From contig JALIGW010000004.1 in NCBI GenBank assembly GCA_023053685.1, positions 86,506,249-86,570,248 on the forward strand: 64,000 nucleotides of DNA. The letters run 5' to 3'. The translations under genes and the position numbers were made by a program. Position 1 is the first letter of the stretch. Each line of letters opens with the position of its first letter. Origin of the DNA: Diadophis punctatus similis. Taxonomy: Eukaryota > Chordata > Lepidosauria > Squamata > Dipsadidae. The notes under the pieces are model-generated. The model saw only the letters and a list, made by a program, of their open reading frames with translations. It did not search any database and was not told the DNA's origin. This document shows positions 22,048-35,254 of the stretch, in pieces.

Positions 22048-24639
22048 GAGTGTAAAACGTCTTTGCCAAGCTCACATTCTGCGAGCCTGACAATCCTGAA
22101 AGTCTTAAGTCACCATTATATTTGTTGTTGTAGCAATTGGTATAATTGTGTCTCAAAATCTCCTTATTAGAATACAACCAGAAAACACAGATTAGTATGC
22201 AGCATTCAAAAACAGGAAAAAGCAGAAAAAATGTAAGCTAAAGTGGCCAATGTTTAGTGTAACAACAGCCGACCCCTGGCTCCCCTCAGCCTGAATGGAA
22301 GGGAACCCTAAGTACTGTCATTGCTGACACCTGTGTGGGTCCTACTATGTCACGCCAAAATGACGGCTGTGAAAAAAGGTCTGTTACACCAGGTTTGTGC
22401 AAGACTTGCTTGAGCGTTACGTACGGTCATTACATATGAGCCTGTGTGTATGTAATAGCACTTAGACTTAGATTTAGCACTTAGACTACATAAATAGTCT
22501 AAATCTATATAAGTAACATGATTTATACAAGAAAATGATGCAACAATTGAAAAATGTTATCTGTTCAGTTGATTTGCCATAACAGAGTTTGGATCTAAAT
22601 TAATGTTTTTTTTTCCTACTGACACCACACAGAATAATTTTAAGATTTTCCTGCATATGAAGATAAACATAGTATCTGAACAGATTGGTACATCTTCTCT
22701 GCAAACATGTATATCTCTTTAAAGGAAATATACTGGTATATATACGGTACTTAAAACTAATTATTTGTCCTACTTGTTCAGTGACATTTTCTCCCTATTT
22801 CAATTTTAATGGAATTAACTCAGTCTAAAGTAACAAGTTTTATGGATTGCAAACAGTAGAAAGATATCCCACATAAATACTGCTTGGTTAATGTTTTATT
22901 TGATGTACTTAATGTTTTACATGGTCTCTAAGGTCCTAGCAACTATATGCATGGTACATCTATGGCCTACAATTTAGACTGAATGAGGTGGCCATCTAAA
23001 CCCACAGGTGTTCTGCATCCTGTTAAATTAAACCTTGGTATTCAATTTGTTCTATGTACTTACTGCCACATGCCTTACACAGTATGTTTTGTGTTTTGTT
23101 TTTTTATCTTGACTTAGTTGACTGGAGACTTTCCCATTTTTGCTCCATCTCAGGTTTTGCCCTATTTACTACTTTGTCTTACTGATTACTACCAATAGTA
23201 TAAACTAATTTCTAAACCATTTTTTCATTCTTGTATCTATTTTTATTGAGGTTAATGTATACCTTGGCCTATCTTTTGCGATAACTTATATCTATGCCTA
23301 AATACCTGTTGGCAGGTTGGCCTGTTTTTCTTCACTAAGAGGTGTATGTTAATTAGATTTAAAAGTATGGTGACATTACTTACAATATTAATTTGTACCT
23401 AGAAACATTGCCAATTATCTCCAGTTGCAAAGTGGTTGAAAAGCAAAATCTTTCTGCCCACCCGACATTTATACAATATCAAAAAGGTGCCTCATTTGGG
23501 GAAATTCATCCACTGGATTAGTTATGATGAGATACATTCAACTTTATCTGTTAATTCGCATGATCTTGAGCAAATCTAAATGTTTATAGTAAAGAAGGCA
23601 GGATGTACCAACATACTCAATCCACCTGTACTCCCATGCATGTCTATTGTTGCTGCTTTTTTTGTTCAGATAGTTTCCCACACAAATGGCTAACCAGATG
23701 CTTAAAGGAGGCTCACAAAGAGGCTCTGATTCTGTAGGCAGTATGTAGCTCTTGTACTAGTTGGCCATAAGTTTGTCTAACATTTAAAGATTTGATAGCC
23801 ACCATCGCATCATATGGAAGTAACTTCTGTATTTCACTGTGCACTATATGAGGAAATATTTTGCTTTGCTTGTTCTGAATCAGTCTGCATAGTATGACTG
23901 ATAGACATAGAGTGGTTTTGATTCGTATATGTAATTGTTCATTTTATGAGTTAGTTTAATCAAAATTCTGAAATTGAACTTGAATTATATGGGACAAAAT
24001 AAGGGTAGGCCTAATAGATACAACAGATTTGCAATAAGTGAGAGAAATCTCCCCCAAGTCAGATTCAGTTCCTGGTAACTTCATGGGCATGAACATAGAT
24101 AGCTAGGAAACAGTATGAAAATTGTTTACCTCTGTAAAGGTTAAAACATTGTTTAATGTTGTAATAGCACAGCAAATCTCAGGCTTCATTTCTTCTGGTT
24201 CAGATTAATTAGCATTTTGCATTGGCCCAAATCCACAGTCTTAACTGTGGTTAGTTGAAACAAGCCAGCTTTGTAAATAAAACCAGATCTGAAGGATACC
24301 TATTTCCATGAACTTAGTTGATCTGCCTAGTTCGAATGACACAACAGCTCTGAAAAATCATATTTTGAGTTTCTCCCTGCTGCAAGTAAAAGGGAAGAAG
24401 GAGAGAAATGCTCTTAGAGGAACTCTGTGTGGCAAAGAGAAATAAAAATATAAACCAGAACCATGACAAAATAAATCAAGGAACTTACAAATGTTATTAC
24501 TAGCATTAGAAGTCAGGACCTCTGCTAAGTTGTTTATAATTTTGTATCCTCGGTAAATATGTATATGACCATGTTGTTTTAATGTACTTTTTTAGTCTGT
24601 CCTTTAGGTTTTTTTGAAGTCTGCTAGGGATGCAAGTGG

Positions 24640-24656
24640 TTTGTTTGTTTGTTTGT

Positions 24657-24743
<87 letters not shown>

Positions 24744-25283
24744 TTAGTGAGACTTATATACCGCTTCTGCCACGATGTAAAATTTTGATTGTCAGCTGAA
24801 CTCTATGATTTAGAGATTCCTAGCAAAGCAAAGAAGTCACGTGGTGAGTGAACTGCGCATGTACACATTCCATTCTATTACTCCTCCTTCTGCTGCTGTC
24901 CTTCGTGGAAGAAGGACGTGTTTAGATTGTAAAGATGTAGTTCTTAGGTTTTATATTCTTTTGTACTGAAATAAATATTTTGTTTTTAGACTTTATACTC
25001 GAGTTTCATTTGTTAAGGATTAGATTCAAAAGGAAAAGATCTATCACCTCTAAGATTTATTTTCTCATTCCGTCAGCTTCAAAGTGCAAGCACTCTCTAA
25101 GTGGTTTACACCGTTAAGCAATGTATATGTATATTTCCCCCAACAATCTGGGTCCTCATTTTACCTACCTTGGAAGGATGGAAGGCTGAGTCAACCTTGA
25201 GCGGGTGAGATTTGAACAGCTGAACTGCTGTCAGCTAAAGTAGCCTGCAGTACTGCACTCTAACTGCTGCGCCACCTCGGCTC
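24640..25283 (-). mobile_element. tRNA-derived squamate SINE, interrupted by a solo LTR
   Basis: A minus-strand SINE with an expanded (TTTG)n/(TTTA)n tail (24640-24745) and 3' end at 24746-24767. Its body resumes at 25076 and reaches the tRNA-like head at about 25283 (rev. comp. GAGCCGAGGTGGCGCAGCAG). Positions 24768-25075 are a later LTR insertion that duplicated the SINE bases GCTTC. Confidence 0.92.
24768..25075 (+). mobile_element. Solo LTR, 308 bp, inserted into a SINE
   Basis: Starts TGCCACGATG and ends TTCCGTCA, with a 5-bp target duplication GCTTC on both sides (24763-24767, 25076-25080) that lies in the interrupted SINE. It contains CTGAAATAAATATTTTG, an AATAAA poly(A) signal. A sibling copy is at 35255-35555 (shared GAAATAAATATTTTG and AAGATC-ATCACCTCTAA blocks). 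No internal region remains, so it is a solo LTR left by recombination. Confidence 0.9.
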
Positions 25284-25949
25284 TTTTTAAAGTTGGTCTT
25301 GATAACCCTAATAATCCCTTCCAATCTAAGATTCCACATAGAAAGGTAAACTCATCTCTCTAGGATCCAATTCACAGATCCTGCTAGGCCAAGACTTGCT
25401 TAATTATGGCTTACCAAATAAGCCACAATTAGCTGAGTCCCCACAAATCCTAAGCCGTGTTTTACAGAATAAAATGGGCCGATTACCATCCACCATCCAC
25501 ATCCTCCTGTGCCTGCTGCCTTTTCCCCTTTCTTTTAATCTCCATCGCAGCAACCCTGCGAGGCAGGCTGGACTTCAGTGGCTGAGGATTTACCGGACCC
25601 TCCCTGAGTCCCCAGTTGTGGCCTTAGCTAAAGCCCCTCCCCCACCAGGGCTTAGCATGGGGCAGACGGTGAGCTGGATGGAGTACAATTGATGCATTTT
25701 GTTCCCTTTTGGAGGAATGTTTGTGCTAAAATACTGAGGGGTTTTGATTTAGAGAGATGAGGGATGAGACTGAATGCCCTTAGCTGAACTTGAATACTTT
25801 TTTTTCTCTCTTAGAAATTTGGGACAGTTAAATGACAGAACCTTTTAGTCAGAAGAGAATGTTGGCTGCTTTCTTTAAAATGCAACTTTTTGATATGCAG
25901 AAATATTAAACAGATGAGGAACTATTGCGAGGCAGCAAATGCCCTGTAC

Positions 25950-26135
25950 AGATTTATTTATGTATTTACTAGTGTTCTTCTATGCCGCCCTACTCCCTGA
26001 TGCACTCTGTGTCACCTCAGGCCTAAACCATTTGGGGTATGTGCACAGTTATTTTTCAGAATTCAGAAAGCTTTTAAATTACAATTCAACAACACTGTTA
26101 CCTATATTAGCCAGATTAAAATACACACAAGTCAG
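25950..26135 (-). mobile_element. Old LINE 3' end (minus strand)
   Basis: Minus-strand reading gives GGGAGTAGGGCGGCATAGAA followed by an AATAAATA-like tail, the CR1/L2-type squamate 3' end. Strongly diverged upstream. Confidence 0.5.
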
Positions 26136-26870
26136 TTGATGAAATGTTAAGAAATGCTGGTCTTTCTTGGGAAAAAAAAACAAAAGCAGGGTGAGTTTCC
26201 TGGCACTTGTTTTCATGTAAGCAGGTTTAGTATATGCATGTACATAAGTAGATGTGTATATAAGTATTTACGTGTACAGTATTTATACATACCGGTATAC
26301 ATAAAGATATGTCAGTCTTCCACCCTCAGCCATTTCTAATGTTAGTGTATAAGGCTCATTGGCTCTATGCATTCTATGAAATCAAAGTGCAATTTCCGTA
26401 TGGGGGAATAACCCCAACTCTCTGCACTTTGAGGTTTGGCATAATGGCAATTTTCATGTGGTCCATTCTTCAGGCTTTGGGGTGACTTCAAGGTGGGGAA
26501 ATGGGGTGACTTGTTTTTAGAGGCCTCCTGTTCTTTTCTCCAGCTTTAATATCTATTCCCATCAGTTTGCATGGCTTCTTGTGATAAGGAAAGTTTGAAG
26601 TTGGTTTCTAAACCTTACCCCTTTTCACTTCTGGTCATAGTGGTTTAGTCACATCTAAAGTACACCTGCTTTCTTTATGTGAACCCTTCCAGAGTCTTAT
26701 CTTCAATCAGTTGATATAAATTTTATTTTATCTATGTAGGCATTTTTATGTGCTTTTCTGAAGTGTAACCTTTGGTTGTAGATATATTTTTAGCAAGTGA
26801 GGGCTTGTGTGGACAAGATATGTTGTGAGGGATCAAAACTTTTCTGCTATTAACAGATCCAATTGCATCT

Positions 26871-26955
26871 ATTAATTCAATTCAATTAAATCTGTTTATT
26901 ACAGCCATAAGGCCACACATACAGTAAAATATCTTAATAGTACAATTGTTACATC
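26871..26955 (-). repeat. Tail of a dispersed element
   Basis: The reverse strand gives GGCCTTATGGCTGTAATAAA followed by AATTGAATTGAATT, a pattern like the 3' tail of a LINE. Too short to name. Confidence 0.4.
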
Positions 26956-27035
26956 TTTCTCCCTCTCTCCCTTTCCCCCCTCTCTCAAAAAAACAATGAA
27001 GATAATGACATCTAAAAATCAATCTAAAACGCTAG

Positions 27036-27450
27036 TGTCAGGGTTCCAAATAGCATCGAAAATTAAATCAAAGTCTGAGGCAAAGTATTCCTCAAAGTTC
27101 CAATTTATTAGCAGAGCCATGTTGGCACATCGGGGAGAAACCAGAATCTGAAGTCCCCGGGGTTTCTCCACCCAGCTGAAAGTTCAATCCCTTGTCCCCA
27201 CACCCCCAAGTCCATCACGTTGGCCAAACTCCATCTGCCAACTTTGCAGCAACTCCCATCTCTTCCATTCAGGTGCAGAAGTGCGAAGACAAAGGATGAC
27301 CTTGACCATCTAGAAGGAATTTGTTGTGGCTACATGCAGACATCCCTCATGCAATGAGCCCTCCCAAATTCCCACAGCTAAGCATACATTTTAAAATAGC
27401 ATAAAGTGTGGCAGGCCAAAGACCCCAACTAAAATGGCTTCGGCCTGACA
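27036..27450 (-). mobile_element. Solo LTR, 415 bp
   Basis: Terminal TGTCAGG ... CCTGACA inverted ends with 5-bp flanks GCTAG (27031-27035) and CCTAG (27451-27455), one mismatch. The minus-strand orientation is inferred from an AATAAATTGGAAC-type signal (27103-27115, reverse strand). No coding sequence. Confidence 0.75.
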
Positions 27451-28810
27451 CCTAGCAGTTTTTAAACCCATATTCTTTTCTAGAGTTTTTGTCATATTAT
27501 TTTCTAGGAGGATTATTTTTATGGTGTATTGTTGCAAGTGATGATTTTGAAATAGTTCTAGTACACCTTTATAGGATATTAATGGCTGATCCAAAGGTTT
27601 ATTGGGGTGAATGTGATGGTCTTGTTTGGTCATTGTTCCTGCACTGGTTTTTTTTTTTAATCTGGTTTGGATTACCTATGCAACAAGTAGCTTATGTGTA
27701 CTCTTCAATTAGGACTTAGTATTGTGTGTTTCTTTCCATAGATGGAGATTTTTTAAGCTAATAATTAAAATATTTTGTTATTTATAGTTTATTTGAAGTG
27801 GGGGGGAAAGAGGGAGAGGGAGTGAGCGAGAAGAAGAAGAAGCATTGGTTTTAACACAGAGAATCCTGCAAAAAAAAATTGCTGAGAACTAATTTACAGG
27901 GAAGAAAACTGTGTGGATCCTACAAAAATGACTTGATGGCTTTAATTTCAATTTATTGGCAAATAAAGAGGAGAAAATCGGAAGTAACTGTAAGAGTAAT
28001 TGTGATACTCTGTCACTGTACCAGCATAAGTTTTCATAATTTTGCTTCCATGTCACCCTGTACAGGAATTTTATGATGTCTACCTCTATAAATTTGATAT
28101 GAAAGATTCACTAAACATTATTTTTAAAAAGGGAAAATAAAACACTTTACAGCAACAGTTAAAATGTAAAATTTTAAATCATGGTTCATTTAAATGTTAA
28201 GACAGAAGCAATCCGCTTGGGAATCAAAACTAGGCTGCTCTTCGTACATCTTGCAACATTTTTTTTTAATTTTGTAAATATCTGTGTTTCCCTTTATATT
28301 TCAAAGCTGTAGAAATGAGTTTTGAAGAAATGAAAGTAATATTTTAAAAAGAAAGGTTGGTGGAATGGCAGTATGCTTCTTTTTATGGTTATTTTTACAT
28401 GATAGATTTCCTATGAAGCTTATACGGGAAAGCTATACTTTCCCTGTATAGGCGTGATATTTTTATGTAATCATGGTGGGAGGGCATAGAAGCCTTTCCT
28501 TCCTGATTGGCATGAATAAAGTATAGTATAGCCTTTATTATCATTGTACATCATGTATACAACGAAATAAGGCCTGGTCTCTTATGTAATGTCTTTTCTG
28601 CCCTGATCTCAGGTGTTAAAACCAAAGTTATAATGGATGTAGTGGATTATCTGTCTTGTTCTAACAACTTGTTGACCTAGCTAGCATATGCTAGTTTCTT
28701 CTTTGCATATCACCCCTGAGATGTACCCGCTTTAACCTATCCAGCCAATCAGCTCTGCCTTCTGCACTTCATAGTAGAGCCAGATATAGGAATTAAAGAT
28801 CATAGTGGCT

Positions 28811-29093
28811 CAATGATGAAATCCATTTTTTTACTACCGGTTCTGTGGGCGTGGCTTGATGGGCATGGTGTGGCTTGGTGGGCGTGGCAGGGGAAGGATA
28901 CTGCAAAATCCCCATTCCCACCCCACTCCAGGGGAATGCAAAATCTCCATTCCCACCCCACTGTGGGACCAGCCAGAGGTGGTATTTGCCGGTTCTCCAA
29001 GCTACTCAAAATTTCCGCTACCATTTCTCCGAACTAAAAATTTCCACTACCGGTTCTCCAGAACCTGTCAGAACCTGCTGGATTTCACCCGTA
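28811..29093. mobile_element. hAT-type MITE
   Basis: Inner inverted ends TGAAATCCA / TGGATTTCA, with a perfect 8-bp duplication TAGTGGCT outside (28803-28810, 29094-29101). The interior has repeated CCATTCCCACCCCACT and ACTACCGGTTCT blocks. The outermost TIR bases are decayed. Confidence 0.82.
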
Positions 29094-30556
29094 TAGTGGC
29101 TCCTAATTTAGAAACAAAGGGAAATCTTTCCAAATTCGATACCCTCCAAGTGTGTTGATACTGCAGCTCTGTGAAATCTCAGCCATCAGGGGCAAGGGCT
29201 ATTTCTTGCCAAGAATGTTAGATGTTCCAGCATTTGCAGGGTAACCAATGTGGGAAGACTATCTTAGTTACAACTCGGTTCATATTTGTCCTGGCTATGA
29301 CTTGCAGCAGTTATGTGTGGAGAACATGCTTTAGTAGAAATTAGGAACAAACAAACAATTTGGAAGTTTTTCAGTAGCGATCCGTTGTCATAAGGATTTT
29401 GCCAGCTGAAAATATTAACCAATTAAAATAATTTACTTTGGCATTTGGATAAATCCAATATAGTACTGTAGGTTCCTAATATTTATACAATAAAAGCAAT
29501 TCATTTCTGATGAAGCTCTTGATTAAAAATTATTGCAGGGTCACTTTATTTTTATTATTCTCAGAGCAGAGAAGTTTTAATAGGTTAAATGTCATGAGTA
29601 ACATATTTTAAAATTAATGTGCAGCAGGGAATAACGTCTGTAGACATCAGGACTTTTAATAGTTGATGCTGAAAACTGAAACACATAACTCAAAGCAGAG
29701 TAGAAGAGTTAAGGAACAAACTATTCTTCAGAGGGAAAGAAATGTATCTCAGCCATTCACCAACACCCTCTGCTGAAGAGAGCGGAATTTCACTCTGAAA
29801 TTTTCCCAAAATAGTGGCAGCACACAAATTAGAATTAAAAGTTGAGTCTTTTATTGATTTTTGCTTTGTGCACATTATTATCATTTTACCTGACATATAT
29901 TCAGGGATAAAAAACTTGACTTTTGATATATTCCTTGTGCAATGTTGAGTTTCTGAAATACTACAGGCATGCTCAAATTATGATCATCAAGTCAGATGTA
30001 GCCTGAAAAAAATGTGCCGTCCTTCCTGGTCCTAAAACTAGATAGCCACTTCAATCCTTGGTTGATGGGATTCATTTGACTTTTCAATTATATATTCATA
30101 TCTTAACCATGTGCAATGCCTGGGTAAAAGGTTGGACAAAAATTGTCCAAAGTGGGTATTCAATTTAGTCTTTTGCTCCACTGTGTAATCTCTTCAAGAA
30201 CTTTTAAACAGTGGAAGACTTTCTCCGGCTGCTGAAGTCATTGGGGTGGGGGGTGTCATTCACCGAGGGTTTTGAAGGGAAGGTTGGAAACTCCCCGTTG
30301 GCCTGGGATAGTGTGAGGTTTTCCTTGAAGACCTTCAAGATTCCTTCCAATCCTAGGATTCTTTGAAGATGATAATTTTCTCAGGTTAGATAATATTCAA
30401 CTGTTTTGGATTTTTGCTGGTCCTACTAATAAACATACTATAGTGAAAGTCAGAAATATAGCCAATATAACAATCACCGCTAATAAAATTCATCAGCCCC
30501 AGCAGGAAATGTTATATATAATTTGGCATCACCTTCCTGTCACCTATCACCTATAC

Positions 30557-31001
30557 CAGTGATGGCGAACCTATGACACGCGTGCCACAGGTGGCACGCG
30601 GAGCCATATCTGCCAGCACATGAGACGTTGCCCTAACTCAGCTCCAGTGTGCATGTGCGTGCCGGCCAGCTGATTTTCAGCTTGCATGGAGGCTCTGGGA
30701 GGGCGTTTTTGGCCTTTGGAGGGCCTCCGGGGGGGGGCAGAAGAAGCCGTTTTCGCCCTCCCCAGGCTCCAAGAAAACCTCTGGAGCCTAGGGAGGGCAA
30801 TGGGCCTACCAGGCCTACCCGAAGTCGGGGAGCGGGGGGAGCATGCGCGTGTGCACGGGGGTCGGGGCAGCATGGGGGAGATCACACGCATGTGCAGGGG
30901 GGCAGGGGGCATTGAATTATGGGTGTGGGCACTCGCACGTGCGCAATAGCATGCACGCGTGTGCTTTTGGCACCCAAGGAAAAAAAGGTTCGCCATCACT
31001 G
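30557..31001. mobile_element. hAT-type MITE
   Basis: Ends CAGTGATGGCGAACCT / AGGTTCGCCATCACTG are a perfect inverted pair. The flanks carry a perfect 8-bp duplication ACCTATAC (30549-30556, 31002-31009). The interior is GC rich with GCATGTGCG-type motifs. It ends only 166 bp before the PCLO exon 2 acceptor. Related copies: 43212-43855 and 53274-53412. Confidence 0.95.
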
Positions 31002-31167
31002 ACCTATACTCTCAATTTGGAAAATGGCCTCCACATGTGAAGAATGGGAAATGAGAAGGACATCTTTATTTGAATTAAAACATTGAATTCATTTTCTTGT
31101 TTTGGTTTCTAATATTCAGAGGTCATTGCATTGGGTTAACTTTGCTTATATCATGATATCTTTACAG

Positions 31168-32341
31168 ATCTGTTCCACCCGATGGCAGTGATCACCCAAA
31201 GCAACAGGGCAAGCCACCAGATCCTCAGGGCAAGCCACCAGATCCTGGGCCCACTACCCTAAGTAAAAGCAAAACAGTTGATAGCCTGAAAACAGAGCAA
31301 CAGGTCCCTGGAAGAAGCACATCGTCCATGAGTTTGAGAGAGTCTAAATCAAAGACTGATTTAAAAGATGACCAGAAGCCAACTATGATGCCCAGCTTTC
31401 TCTCAGATGCCAATCCATTTGGCGCAGTCACATCAGTTGTAAATAAATTCAATCCTTTTGATTTGATATCTGACTCGGATACAAACCAGAATGAAGGCTC
31501 CAAGAAAGTGAAGCCCACCCAAAAGGATCAGCATAGATCTGAACAACAAGAGGGGCTCTCCAAGCAGCCTCTGCAGCATTCATCTCCCAAGCCAAGCAGT
31601 CCACAACATGGGCCCACCAAGCCAGCCTCACAAAAAGCAGGACCTCCCAAGCAGGTGCCGCAGCATCAACTACAATCTGGAATGCCTAAACAAAGCCAGA
31701 AACCAGGCTCTGGCCAAACAACAGAAGAAGCAAAACAGTGTCCAGGACCACCCACCCCTCCGTTCCCAAAACAAGAATCTACGAAACCTGCAAAATCTTC
31801 CCCACAACAGGCGGGAGCTGAAAAGCCTCCTAGTGTGGGCCTTGCTAAAACATCCCCCCAGTCCCCTGCTCTCAAAAAACCAGCACCCCAGCAGGGAGCG
31901 CCCCCTTCTAAGCAGAAAGCTCAGCAGCCGGAAGGCCCTGCAAGGGCCGAACCAGCAGCCTCCAGTAAGCAACCATTGCAACGTTCGGCTGGTCCCGCAA
32001 AAGCAGCCCTTCCCCAGCCTGGAGGACCTGGGAAGCAACCCTCTCAGCAGCCTGGGCATCCCGCAAAGCCTCCCGCCCAACAGGCTGAGCCTACCATTCA
32101 ATCCCAGCGACAGGCGGGGCCTACGAAACCTGGCCATCCACTTTCCGGACCTTCCCAGCAGCAACATGGGATTCCCTCACAACCCGGATTACAAGCCACA
32201 AAGAAAACGTTTTGCCCGCTTTGCACAAACACTGAACTCCTCCTGCACGTTCCTGAGAAGGCCAATTATAACACCTGCACCCAGTGTCAAACTGTAGTCT
32301 GCAGTTTATGCGGCTTTGATCCTAATCCTCATATAACAGAG
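31168..32341 (+). CDS. PCLO: PCLO exon 2 (Pro/Gln-rich linker and first half of zinc finger 1)
   Basis: Acceptor tttacag|a at 31161-31168; donor gag|gtaagt at 32341/32342. The first base completes the split Arg codon, then the frame reads SVPPDGSDHPKQQGKPPDP, matching the mammalian protein in register. Next come the conserved segment with SVVNKFNPFDLISDSD and a long Pro/Gln/Lys-rich region of loose KPxxQQxGP repeats, which is known to vary in length between species. Zinc finger 1 starts at about residue 418 with CPLC, followed by CTQC and CSLCGFDPNPHITE. The final Cys pair is on exon 3. In the family these fingers bind the prenylated Rab acceptor PRA1. A 21-nt exact tandem duplication (31205-31246) gives two QGKPPDP units. 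Residues 69-460; phase-0 end. Confidence 0.97.
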
Positions 32342-33803
32342 GTAAGTACGGTACATTTGACATATAAATGTATGGTCCCATTTTAAAAAACACATTATTG
32401 AAAGGAAACTAAATTTCAGACAAGCTGAGAACTTATCAGCATACGATTAGTATTTGTCAGCTGTCGCTTTGTTCCCCATGATCAGCAGGTTTCTGGAATG
32501 TCATGGAAGCTTCTTCAGGGTTTCTCCATGACAAGACTGATCATGGCAAAATTGCTTTCCTTCTCTGATCGTTCAAAAATCGGTCACCCTCTCTGACTGC
32601 TTGGGATGGGTTAGCTGGACATGCTGGCCTGGCCAAGTCCCATCTGGCTTGGAAGCTGCTGTAGCTGTTTCACTTTTCCTTTGGCAACTGCTTTCTTTAG
32701 TCATACAAGTTATAGATTCTAAATATTCCCAGTTTTCCCAATAATTATTAAAATGACATATTTGAGTTTAATTTTACTTACCAGAAGGGTAGAAAGACAT
32801 GAGGAGGTGTCATAGGCAGCCTTGGCCTAAGCTGGATTTGATGTGAATTCCTTCTTTGGGTTGCTTGGCGTTGCCTACCCCAAAGGGAACACAGGGCCAG
32901 ATAACGTATGCAGGTATAGGTATCTCTATCAAAGCACATTCATTAAGCAAGACGGCATATTTACTTTTATGTTTACATTGCCCACCTTAGATTCCTTGTA
33001 CAATACTTTAGAATACAGAAGAAAAACAAGAATTAAAAACAACAATTAAAAATGTAATACAAGCAGCAGCTGATGATAACTCACCCAAGCTGAAAGCTGA
33101 CCAGTTTGAAATATAACTGAATGGTCCAGGATGGGCAGATTACCTTCACTTGTTTCTGTGCCTCAAAGTATCTAGGGTTAGATGTGATAAAAGGAAGCTG
33201 ACATAAAATATGTGGGTGGAGATTTCAGAGGGAGAGATCCAAGCTCAGGAGGGTGGGAGCTCCTGAGCAATGGAAGAGTCTGCCTCGTAAGGCGGTTTAT
33301 CCAGAATGGCCTGAGGGTGCCTGCCCTGGGCAAGAGTCAGCAGAAGGAGCCAGCCCTAGGATTCCCTTCTGTCCGGTCCGCCTGTATTAACCAGCAAATG
33401 CCGGGAGCCCCTTGTAGAAAGCCCAGAACGACAATATGTGGGCCGCATTTAAATGAGCCAAAGCAAAGGCATACGGTCACTAAACCCAAGGGATTGCAGT
33501 TCTCCCTAAGCGCTGGACCTTTAACTGAGGAGGCACGCTCTCTGAAGTAAGTTTCGTGAGACTGCCAGCCACGGAAGCATGTGTCACTCTGTAATCTGAA
33601 TGGAATTTTTATTTCTGTTTCAGTTAAATCACAAAACATCTATTTTTTTCATTCATCTTAGCTGCTCTCCGTTAATTCTATTTTAAAGTCTGTCTGTGCC
33701 CACTGAATGCTGGCCTCTAAGGAGGAGCAGGGGCTCCACCGTTGGCGCAAGACGCTTGATGGCATGTATATGCAAGGGATATTTTGAATTTAATGTTGTG
33801 TAT

Positions 33804-34305
33804 ATATTTATTTAGAAAATTTATATTGCTGCCAGTCGCACATGGCGACTCAAGACAGTTTACAAAGCTATAAAACCCCACATAAAAGAAATAAAAATAA
33901 TAAAAAGAAAAATAATAAAATAATAACCCCACCCACCCAGCCCAGCAACAACACACATTCACACTAGCCATTTAAGGGGCTCCATCCCACTCTGGGTTGC
34001 CCAGGCCCACTGGCAGAACCAGGTCTTCAGGGCCTTCCCAAAGAGTGTCAGAGTGGGGGCCACTCTAATCTCCAGGCGGGTGATGTTCCCGAGGGAGGGA
34101 GCCACCACGGAGAAGGTCCTTCTTCTGGGTCCTGCCAGATGTATCTCCCTAGGGGTCATGACCCACAACATTCCTTGCCTCCCCGCTCTATAGTGGGTCA
34201 GGTAGATGTGACGGCAAGAGACGGTCCCTCAGACAACCTGGTCCCAAGCCATGAAGGGCTTTAAAGGTGACAACCAGCACCTTGAATTGCACCCGGAAGC
34301 AAATA
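33804..34305 (-). mobile_element. CR1/L2-type LINE, 3' end (minus strand)
   Basis: Starts with a TTTATTTA tail, then the reverse complement of the C-terminal ORF/3' UTR typical of squamate copies (GGGTTGCCCAGGCCCACTGG, ... CATGAAGGGCTTTAAAGGT). 5'-truncated near CTTGAATTGCACCCGG. Dead copy. Confidence 0.72.
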
Positions 34306-35254
34306 TATATTTCATGCACATATACTGTAGGTACTTACATAGTTTAAATACATTCTTATAGTGGTCCCTATTTTTCCATGCCCATACCAGCGTTTAGTAG
34401 GACTTTGAGATATCATTATGTTTGCTTAAAAATCATGACGGCCTGTCATTGATGCGGTTTGCACAAGGTCATCACAGTGGTTCCCAGAAATGAAATCTTA
34501 TTAACTAATTAAGGAAATTCAAAAAAAATCTGTCAGTTTCAGGTATTGTACTGTAATAGGAGGGAATAAACAATCTGGCTTTTTTTCTAGGGTGGAAGTA
34601 ATATTAAATTCAATACTTTCTAGCTCTGTTGTTTGCGGATCTGCTCCAAATTCCTTTTGGATATACTGTGCATTTTTCTGTGAAGTTGGATAAGGTCCTG
34701 TCATCTGGCTCTACTTTCTTCCCATTCTTAATTTTACACGGTTATATCCATGCCCAAGTTCTTTGGGTTGTTTATACATCAGATGCGTCTTTCTTTCAAG
34801 GTTCATATTAGGTGTTTTGCATGTAATATGTCCGTAGAGCCCTGCAGGAGGATTATCTTTGTAAAATAAAATTTATGTGTTCATCTACCTGCATATAAAT
34901 AAAATTATGACTAATGTGTTAGCAAAAAGTACTTTAATGTGTCATGCATTTAAAACCGAAGATAATTTAAAAGGAAATCTATTTGTCAGTAATATCTCTC
35001 TATCTGAATGTAACATTTAATTGTAACACCAAAAATACAGAGATCCAGCAAAACACTGCTAGCTCTTGTCAGCATTTTGCTCTTCATCACAGCAGTTATC
35101 CTCTTGCTAATTTCTGTTTTCTGCTGTGCAATAAGGCCCCTGCACCCCACTGATTTGTAAAACGAGAACTCAACTGTGGCTAAGATACAGTCTTATCAAC
35201 CTGCTGCATAACGCCATTTTGACTGGCCTGTTCCTTTTGAATAAAGAGTATCCT

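Larger units (their letters stand above)
21342..31167 (+). other. PCLO: PCLO intron 1
   Basis: 9.8 kb from the probable GC donor to the AG at 31166-31167. Besides the listed SINE, LTRs, MITEs and LINE ends, large parts (22050-24640, 25290-25940, 27460-28500, 29102-30540) are AT-rich unique-looking sequence. No additional exon is recognisable. Confidence 0.8.

Noticed and set aside
24614..24799. YLFIYLFI repeat protein frame
   Set aside because: Translation of a (TTTA)n array.
31608..32297. 229-codon frame overlapping PCLO exon 2 in another frame, plus minus-strand frames at 31670-32167
   Set aside because: Shadows of the Pro/Gln-rich exon; the conserved Piccolo sequence is in the other frame.
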